Shown piece after piece: positions 58,875 through 64,000 of a stretch of 64,000 nucleotides of DNA. The stretch comes from Azoarcus sp. DD4 (GTDB lineage: Bacteria; Pseudomonadota; Gammaproteobacteria; Burkholderiales; Rhodocyclaceae), in NCBI RefSeq assembly GCF_006496635.1, contig NZ_CP022958.1, forward strand, positions 2,170,001 through 2,234,000. Reading direction: 5' to 3'. The position numbers and the translations under genes were made by a program. The notes beneath the pieces are model-generated. The model did not search any database. It was not told where the DNA came from and saw only the letters and a list, made by a program, of their open reading frames with translations. Positions within the stretch are counted from its first letter, which is position 1. Each line of letters starts with the position of its first letter.

Positions 58875-60392
58875 CTACCTCGCACCACGTATGACGGTGC
58901 TGGTTCCCTTCGATCCGGCTTGGCCTACGGACTTCGTACCTTCAGACAGTCCCTGCAGCGCATTACCTGCGCGAACGCCCACCCAGCCCAGCGCCGTGAC
59001 CCAAAAGGCAGGTAGAACAATAAACATCGTCGCCATGACGAAGTTCAGCAGCATGTCCCCGAAGGCATTGTTCAGCCCGATCAGCGGATCGAAGTTGCTG
59101 TGCGGCGTGTTTGCGCCGAATCCCCAACCATAGAGCGCATCGAGAATCGTGCTGTCGAGCCAGCGCGCGAGCTGGAACCAGAAGTCCACGAAGAACAGCG
59201 CGAACTCCACGCAGCTCACCGCGACCAGGGCCTTCAGCTCGTAGGTGCCGAACAGCAGCACCAGCGGAATGCAGATGACGAGCGCCATCTTGAGCAGCGA
59301 CAGCACCATCGGCAGCGCCTGGCGCACCACGTCCATGGCCGGGAAGAAACCCAGCGATCCAGCGGCCATGCCGAGGTCGCCGGCACCGCGGGTCACGATG
59401 TTGGGCAGCGTCTTCTCGATCTGGCCGCCGTAGTCGGTATAGACGGCGCCCTGGTTCATCTTCTGCTGCCGGGGCGAGACGACGGCGCGGATCACCGAGT
59501 CGTTGACCTCGTCCGGCGACAGGAATCCCACCCAGCGGCCGATGCGGGTCAGCAGATCTGGATCGACCTGGGCCAGCAGGCGCGCACGCAGCCCGCTGCT
59601 GCCGTCGGACCACCACTGCCGGCAGCTCGGATAGCCACCGCCACTGTCCACCTGGGCCAGCCCCGCATCGCGGGTCGCGTCGTAGGGCCAGGCCGTGCGC
59701 GGCGTACCCGAGTGGTAGGTGTCGTAGAAGCCGGCTGTGTCGAGGAAGTAACTCGAACCGATCCAGGTCACGTCGTTCATCTGCGCGTCGGAGAGCGTCG
59801 GCCGGTTCATGAACAGCTTGGCGCGCGAAGGCCCGTAGCAGTCGTGCACGAAATCGCCGACCTCCTGCGCCAGCACCAGGTCGTCGATGCGGGTGGAATC
59901 GACGTCCATGCGCATCTGCCGCAGGTCGGCCCCGCAGGGAATCGCAGCCACCGCAGCGCCGGTGACAGCCTTCGAAATGGCGTGCATGAAGAACCACCAC
60001 ACCGGCACCAGCGCGCTCTGGTTGTTGAGCGTGGTGTAGGCATTAGACCAGCCCGTGTCCGCCGGTTGGGGCACGCTGACCTGGCACTGCGCGGAGCGCG
60101 TCGTGTCGAAGCGGATCGCGCTCAAGTCCACCGGGATGAAGGGGATGCCGGCGAACATGATGACCATGATCGCCACCCACACGCGGTTCTCGATGCGCAT
60201 CGAGGACAGCACGCCCTTGTTGCCCTCGTCCGCGCCCTCGGCCCGCGCCCGCAACCACTCCTGGATAATGATCGCGACGAAAGGCAGGGCAAACACGCCG
60301 CTGGCCACGAGGATGTTCCAGATGCCGTTGTTGACCACCCAGCCCACCAGGGTCAGGTAATACTCCAGGTAGTCCGTCGTGTAGAGGGTCAT
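58875..60392 (-). CDS. traG: TraG N-terminal-domain conjugation protein
   Basis: The 505-residue inner-membrane protein starts at ATG 60392 with GAGGAGG upstream. It has N-terminal membrane segments (about 10-45 and 78-95) and more helices at about 345-450. Its central part (W-W-F-F-M-H-A-I-S-K-A-V-T-G) is the TraG_N conjugation family. It acts in mating-pair assembly or stabilisation and is conserved with the PFL_471x genes downstream of it in transfer operons of this ICE family. Confidence 0.85.
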   Translation of the reverse strand: MTLYTTDYLEYYLTLVGWVVNNGIWNILVASGVFALPFVAIIIQEWLRARAEGADEGNKGVLSSMRIENRVWVAIMVIMFAGIPFIPVDLSAIRFDTTRSAQCQVSVPQPADTGWSNAYTTLNNQSALVPVWWFFMHAISKAVTGAAVAAIPCGADLRQMRMDVDSTRIDDLVLAQEVGDFVHDCYGPSRAKLFMNRPTLSDAQMNDVTWIGSSYFLDTAGFYDTYHSGTPRTAWPYDATRDAGLAQVDSGGGYPSCRQWWSDGSSGLRARLLAQVDPDLLTRIGRWVGFLSPDEVNDSVIRAVVSPRQQKMNQGAVYTDYGGQIEKTLPNIVTRGAGDLGMAAGSLGFFPAMDVVRQALPMVLSLLKMALVICIPLVLLFGTYELKALVAVSCVEFALFFVDFWFQLARWLDSTILDALYGWGFGANTPHSNFDPLIGLNNAFGDMLLNFVMATMFIVLPAFWVTALGWVGVRAGNALQGLSEGTKSVGQAGSKGTSTVIRGAR

Positions 60393-60407
60393 GACGACCT
60401 CCTCGCG

Positions 60408-60761
60408 TCAGCCGTTGCGCAGCCATTGGCTGCCTTCGAGCAACACGACGGTGACTACGGCCGCGATCTCGACGCGCTGCAAGCGTTGATGTGTCTCGGC
60501 CTCCGGCTCGCGTCGCCGCAGGCGCTGCCGCATCCACCACCAGCCATAGGCCGTCGCCGCGTAGAGCACGAGGCGCCAGGCCAGGAAGTGGGTCGAGTGC
60601 GCGTGCAGCCAGCGCTCCCAAGCATCGATGCTGCCGACGACGTGGATGGCGGTGACGTTTACGGTCACCGCAACGCCGCAGATCAGAAGCGCCCACAGCA
60701 GCGCAACGCCCATGCGCCGACTGAGCAGCCGAGAAGGCCGTAGCCAGGTCCGGCCGCTCAT
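60408..60761 (-). CDS. Small ICE membrane protein of unknown function
   Basis: The 117-residue protein has hydrophobic segments at about residues 18-42, 60-76 and 98-112. It overlaps the PFL_4711-family gene stop as ATGA and lies 16 bp before traG. I do not recognise a named family. The position between PFL_4711 and TraG in the transfer operon suggests a mating-apparatus component. Confidence 0.7.
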   Translation of the reverse strand: MSGRTWLRPSRLLSRRMGVALLWALLICGVAVTVNVTAIHVVGSIDAWERWLHAHSTHFLAWRLVLYAATAYGWWWMRQRLRRREPEAETHQRLQRVEIAAVVTVVLLEGSQWLRNG

Positions 60762-62164
60762 GGCGTGCTCCGGGGCTTCTGCACTTCCTTGAGCCGGTCG
60801 CGCGTCGTGTCGCCCTCGAAGATGCCGCGTGAGCCCGCGGCGCGGGTGCCGTGACGCTGGACGATCGCCATCGCGGCGTTGCCGGCCAGCGTGCGCCGCA
60901 ATTCGAGCTCGGTCTTGAGGTTGTTGATCTCCTGCTCCAGCGCGCTGTTTTCCTGGTCGACCGCCTTCACCGCCAGCTCGTTGGCCGCGACGTTCGGCTC
61001 CTTCTTGCCGGTGAGCAACGTGCGCTGCAACAGCAGCGCCTTCTCCAGCACACTGGAGAGCGCTGCCTCGGAGGCCAGGCGCTTGCCCAGCAGATCCTGG
61101 TCGGGCTCGTCGCGCAGGGCCTCGATCACGCCGCGGGTGATCGGCAGCGAGTTGCTGCCCGCTGCTTCCAGGTTCGCTACCGTCGTCGGCTTGGCGCCGG
61201 TTACCAGTTCCTGCAAGGCCTGCAGCTTGGTCTCGTACTCCTCCTGGATCACCGGTGTGAGGCCGACGCCCGGCGTGGTCTGGGTCTTGGTGCAGCTTTC
61301 GCAGGTGCGCTGCTCGCGCTCGCCCAGCACGCGGTTCGCGAAATCCGCAGCCGCCTGCGGTGAAGTCCAGGTCTGGCAGGCCAGCCGGTTGCCGCAGGAC
61401 GCGGGCGGGATCGACGAGGTGTCGGAGACGCTGCGTCCGTTGAGCAGGTTGTAGCCCGCGCGGGTCACATCGCCCACCACCTTGATCGGGCTCTGGCCCG
61501 AGCCCCCCGCATTGCTGCCCCCGACCCAGGGCACGCCGTTGTTGCCCTTGTTCGACTCGGCCTGCTCGACCGCCGAGACCGCGTCGCCATTGGTCGCGAC
61601 CGAGTCCCGCAGCGACATCCCCTCGGCAAGCTGATCCCAACCGGTCTGACCGCCGGCTATGTCGGCCATCCGGCTGGCGATGGCCCGGCAACTCATCTTC
61701 GACCGGTCGAAATCCAGGCGGGCCTGCAGCACGCCGTTGGTGAGCAGGTTGTAGAGACCCGGATCGGCGCGCTGGATGATCAGCGCCGGCAGCGATGCCA
61801 CAGCGCTGGTGGCGCTCTGGATCACCGAGGACATGATTTGCTGGAAACCATTGGTGATCCCGTTCAACTGGTTCTGCAGTGTGGTCGTGATGCTCATGTC
61901 ACCGCAGATCAGGTTGCTGTTCCAGCCGACGCCCACGCCAATGCTCTGCATGTTCCCGGCGCCGCCCATGGATACGGCCCGACCGCCGCCGATGCTGTAG
62001 AGCACATCGTCGCCGATGACGCTGCCACTCACGCTGACACCATTTGGGTCGATGCGGGTCTGCGCCCACGCCACGCTGCTCGCAGCCGCCACGGCACAGG
62101 CGAGGACCGCAGCCCGGGCATGGGGCAGGGCGCTGCGGATGAGAAGGGAGACGGAAGTTCTCAT
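60758..62164 (-). CDS. Integrating conjugative element protein, PFL_4711 family
   Basis: The 468-residue protein has a signal peptide ending near S-S-V-A-W-A-Q (from ATG 62164). A Gly/Ser/Asn-rich body (G-G-G-R-A-V-S-M-G-G-A-G-N) and several cysteines follow, including a C-E-S-C motif. It matches the PFL_4711 family (TIGR03755) by gene order and layout. The family is a periplasmic or outer-membrane mating-complex component. The next gene is PFL_4710-type. Confidence 0.85.
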   Translation of the reverse strand: MRTSVSLLIRSALPHARAAVLACAVAAASSVAWAQTRIDPNGVSVSGSVIGDDVLYSIGGGRAVSMGGAGNMQSIGVGVGWNSNLICGDMSITTTLQNQLNGITNGFQQIMSSVIQSATSAVASLPALIIQRADPGLYNLLTNGVLQARLDFDRSKMSCRAIASRMADIAGGQTGWDQLAEGMSLRDSVATNGDAVSAVEQAESNKGNNGVPWVGGSNAGGSGQSPIKVVGDVTRAGYNLLNGRSVSDTSSIPPASCGNRLACQTWTSPQAAADFANRVLGEREQRTCESCTKTQTTPGVGLTPVIQEEYETKLQALQELVTGAKPTTVANLEAAGSNSLPITRGVIEALRDEPDQDLLGKRLASEAALSSVLEKALLLQRTLLTGKKEPNVAANELAVKAVDQENSALEQEINNLKTELELRRTLAGNAAMAIVQRHGTRAAGSRGIFEGDTTRDRLKEVQKPRSTP

Positions 62165-62174
62165 CGGAGACTCC

Positions 62175-63125
62175 TCACTGGAAATCGACGCTGCCGAGGA
62201 AGATCTGCCCCTTGCGCTCACAGCAGGCATAGGGCCGCCACAAGGCCCAGGCGTAATCGCCCTGCTCGGCCTGTTCGCGCGTGTCGCTGTGCGGAAAGAC
62301 CGCGCAGGTGTTGGAGAGGGTTGGCGTCAGCTCCTGCCACTTGCCGGTGGAGGCATCGCTCTCCTTCAGGGCGCCCGCGGGCCAATATCCATCCTGGGCG
62401 TCCGCCAGCAGCGACTGGTAGACGTGCGCTTGATTACTGCGCGTCACGATATCGCCCGCCCGCTGCGCCACCACGGCAGCGCTCATGTAGTCATCGCTCT
62501 GGTGAAGGAAGCCCCCCCGCGGATAGACGTTGCCCCACAGGTTGGCGCCAGAGCGGCTACCGATTTCACGCATGCCAGGGGTCCGCGCCTCAGGGTAGTA
62601 CTTCTCGGGAATGTTGTTTCGCCAGGCCAGCGTGTCGAGCGTGCTCAGCAGATACGCCATGAAGGCCGTGCCCGCGCCTTCGCAGGTATAGCCAGTGCGG
62701 CTGGCGAACTGGCTGAACACGTAGCCACCCGGATGGCCGATCACGTCCGCGTTCTTGAACTTCGCCAAGTTGTTCTCGTTGTCGTGGTTGGTGGTGCCGT
62801 CGCCGCCCGCCTGAGCCGAGTCGTTCGGGGGGCTCATCGCCCGCACGTCCGTCCACGGGTTCTCGCCGGTGTTCGAATAGCTCGAGACCACCGCATCCGG
62901 GATGTAGTGGCGCACTTTCACCGAGGTGCGCACCGAGCAACTCGTCCACGTGCAGTGCAGCCAGTAGCAGATGCCGACCACGCGGTATTCCAGGCAGTCT
63001 ACGGACAGGGCGGACGCGGTGATGGTGGCGGTGTTCAGGGCGAAGGCCGATGCCGCTCCACTGAACAGCACGGTGGCCACGGCTGACCGCAGGCGCCGTG
63101 TCGGCGCAGTCAGCAGGCAGGTCAT
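62175..63125 (-). CDS. Integrating conjugative element protein, PFL_4710 family (TraU-like)
   Basis: The 316-residue protein has a signal peptide to about A-A-S-A-F-A and many cysteines early (D-C-L-E-Y, I-C-Y-W-L-H-C-T-W-T-S-C). A later W-R-P-Y-A-C-C precedes the end. This matches the PFL_4710 family (TIGR03756), related to TraU. It overlaps the PFL_4709 gene by four bases (ATGA). Confidence 0.88.
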   Translation of the reverse strand: MTCLLTAPTRRLRSAVATVLFSGAASAFALNTATITASALSVDCLEYRVVGICYWLHCTWTSCSVRTSVKVRHYIPDAVVSSYSNTGENPWTDVRAMSPPNDSAQAGGDGTTNHDNENNLAKFKNADVIGHPGGYVFSQFASRTGYTCEGAGTAFMAYLLSTLDTLAWRNNIPEKYYPEARTPGMREIGSRSGANLWGNVYPRGGFLHQSDDYMSAAVVAQRAGDIVTRSNQAHVYQSLLADAQDGYWPAGALKESDASTGKWQELTPTLSNTCAVFPHSDTREQAEQGDYAWALWRPYACCERKGQIFLGSVDFQ

Positions 63126-63568
63126 GGGTGGCCGCTCCGATAGGCATCGATACGCGCCACGGCACTCGCCACGTCACGTTCGCCATAGACCACGTAGCCC
63201 CGATCGACCACCACCGCTGGAATCTTGCTGATACCCAGGCCCCAGGCATCGGCTACGCCCTGGTAGGCCTGCCCCATCCGGCGCTGCAAATCGCCATGGC
63301 CGCCGCTCAGCCGCTGGCGTGCGAGGGCTGTGGCCAGGCCGGGCTCGGTGGGCAGGCCTGCGGAAAGTTCAGCCTCGATGCGTGCGGGCCGGTCCAACTC
63401 GATGATCCGCTCGCCGCCCATGGGCTTGACTGGGTGATGGCTGTCGGTGACGACGAGGACATCGGCGGCGAAGGTGCCAGCGCTGACTGCGGTCAGCACA
63501 GCAGTCGTTGCGGTGGCAATGCAGAGGGCCGGCCATCCCGGCAAGGACATGGAAAGGAAGGCCTGCAT
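63122..63568 (-). CDS. Integrating conjugative element protein, PFL_4709 family
   Basis: The 148-residue protein starts at ATG 63568 with AAGG 8 nt upstream; a GTG at 63577 is an alternative start. It has a signal peptide (to about T-F-A-A-D) and the family features D-V-L-V-V-T-D-S-H-H and I-P-A-V-V-V-D-R-G-Y-V-V-Y-G. It is the first visible gene of the transfer transcription unit (PFL_4709-4710-4711-x-TraG), reading leftwards. Confidence 0.85.
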   Translation of the reverse strand: MQAFLSMSLPGWPALCIATATTAVLTAVSAGTFAADVLVVTDSHHPVKPMGGERIIELDRPARIEAELSAGLPTEPGLATALARQRLSGGHGDLQRRMGQAYQGVADAWGLGISKIPAVVVDRGYVVYGERDVASAVARIDAYRSGHP

Positions 63569-64000
63569 GTCGGGCACCTTGGGAGTTGATCAGGGTCGTA
63601 GTCAAACCCTGAAAGCCCCATCAAATCGACAAACAAAGCGCTCCGCGCGTGTACCGATTACTGCGCTCGTCCCCTGATCAAAAAAACGGCTAGATGCATT
63701 CTGAGGTTGGATACACGCATCCAACCACATTTTCGAAACAGACTGATTTGTGCAATACAGGGTTGGGAAGCGAAATGCCTATGACTGTAAGACGCTTGGA
63801 AGAGCCATTCATCATCTCGATGGCCCTGCGGCAGGTTGCCGAGCGGAGCGGGCGCGCAGGGCGCGGACTGACTGAGTACTGATCGGCCGAAACGGTCATT
63901 GGGGCGCCGCGCTACCAATGGCCGCAATCCTTCAGTCAGCTGCTGTAGGCATCAAGGTCGCACTAAATGACCGCTTCGCCCGTCTGCCTGTAGCCGGACT
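63569..64000. other. Upstream region of the transfer operon; no supportable gene
   Basis: Within 432 bp there are two perfect inverted repeats: TCAGGGT/ACCCTGA (63590-63612, 9-nt loop), just before the operon start, and GGTTGGAT/ATCCAACC (63705-63726, 6-nt loop). The region is less GC-rich than the genes. Short frames at 63690-63927 have no family features. The promoter and a regulatory site of the transfer operon probably lie here. Confidence 0.5.

Larger units (their letters stand above)
41658..64000. mobile_element. ICEclc/PFGI-type integrative and conjugative element (left part)
   Basis: The element begins at the tRNA-Gly with a P4-type integrase. It carries cargo and defence genes and then the diagnostic conjugation genes (MobH-type TraI relaxase, DUF3742, TraG, and PFL_4711, PFL_4710 and PFL_4709 families). 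The rest of the transfer genes and attR are outside the window. Confidence 0.9.

Noticed and set aside
63690..63927. Short frames at the right edge
   Set aside because: Overlapping frames on both strands without family features or good start signals.

Overview
The window is GC-rich chromosomal DNA from a betaproteobacterium, most likely Rhodocyclales (Azoarcus/Thauera/Aromatoleum-like). This rests on the gene order rpoE-rseA-rseB-rseC-mucD-lepA-lepB-DUF4845-rnc-era-recO-pdxJ-acpS-nagZ-uvrC ... pgsA-tRNA(Gly)-tRNA(Cys)-tRNA(Gly) and on the sequence character of the proteins. The species is not identified.

Region 1 (1-990, minus strand) holds three tandem small genes, the last cut by the window edge. 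Their products share a 26-residue leader ending in Gly-Gly (I.DL....LDR.A...GG), followed by unrelated-looking Asn/Gln/Val-rich, cysteine-free tails. They look like double-glycine-leader secreted peptides. Any export or maturation genes would lie to the left of the window.

Region 2 (1.5-15.6 kb, plus strand) is a tightly packed housekeeping block. It contains sigma-E with its anti-sigma and periplasmic regulators and the MucD protease, a glutaredoxin-like protein, LepA and signal peptidase I, RNase III/Era/RecO, PdxJ/AcpS, NagZ and UvrC. Many neighbours overlap as ATGA or GTGA.

Region 3 (15.6-40.5 kb, minus strand) is a complete-looking extracellular contractile injection system (eCIS; Afp/PVC-like). 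In transcription order it encodes a small unknown protein, sheath, tube, gp26-like chaperone, an unknown, a DUF4255 terminator, an AAA+ ATPase, a small unknown, CIS-tube/gp53-like protein, LysM protein, gp27-like hub, gp5-like spike, gp25, an unknown baseplate protein, baseplate J, tail protein I, a DUF6519 fibre-like protein, and two DUF4157 proteins. The two DUF4157 proteins carry different C-termini: one a metzincin-type zinc protease, the other a nuclease-like domain. They are the candidate payloads. The locus sits between uvrC and pgsA, which are neighbours in many proteobacteria.

Region 4 (40.7-41.7 kb) has pgsA, a consensus promoter and a tRNA-Gly/Cys/Gly cluster. The second tRNA-Gly is the likely attachment site of an integrative and conjugative element.

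Region 5 (41.7-64.0 kb and beyond) is the left part of an ICEclc-like ICE. It starts with a tyrosine integrase carrying an extra C-terminal domain, a LysR-type effector-domain protein and an XRE regulator. A seven-gene, same-strand defence block follows: an AbiEi-like regulator, an AbiEii-like nucleotidyltransferase, a caspase-helicase fusion, then QatABCD (KAP ATPase, QatB, QueC-like, TatD-like). The conjugation genes come next: MobH-type relaxase, DUF3742, TraG, and PFL_4711, PFL_4710 and PFL_4709 family proteins. A RES-domain toxin/antitoxin pair lies between the relaxase and DUF3742. The integrase C-terminal domain is clearly homologous to the antitoxin of this pair.
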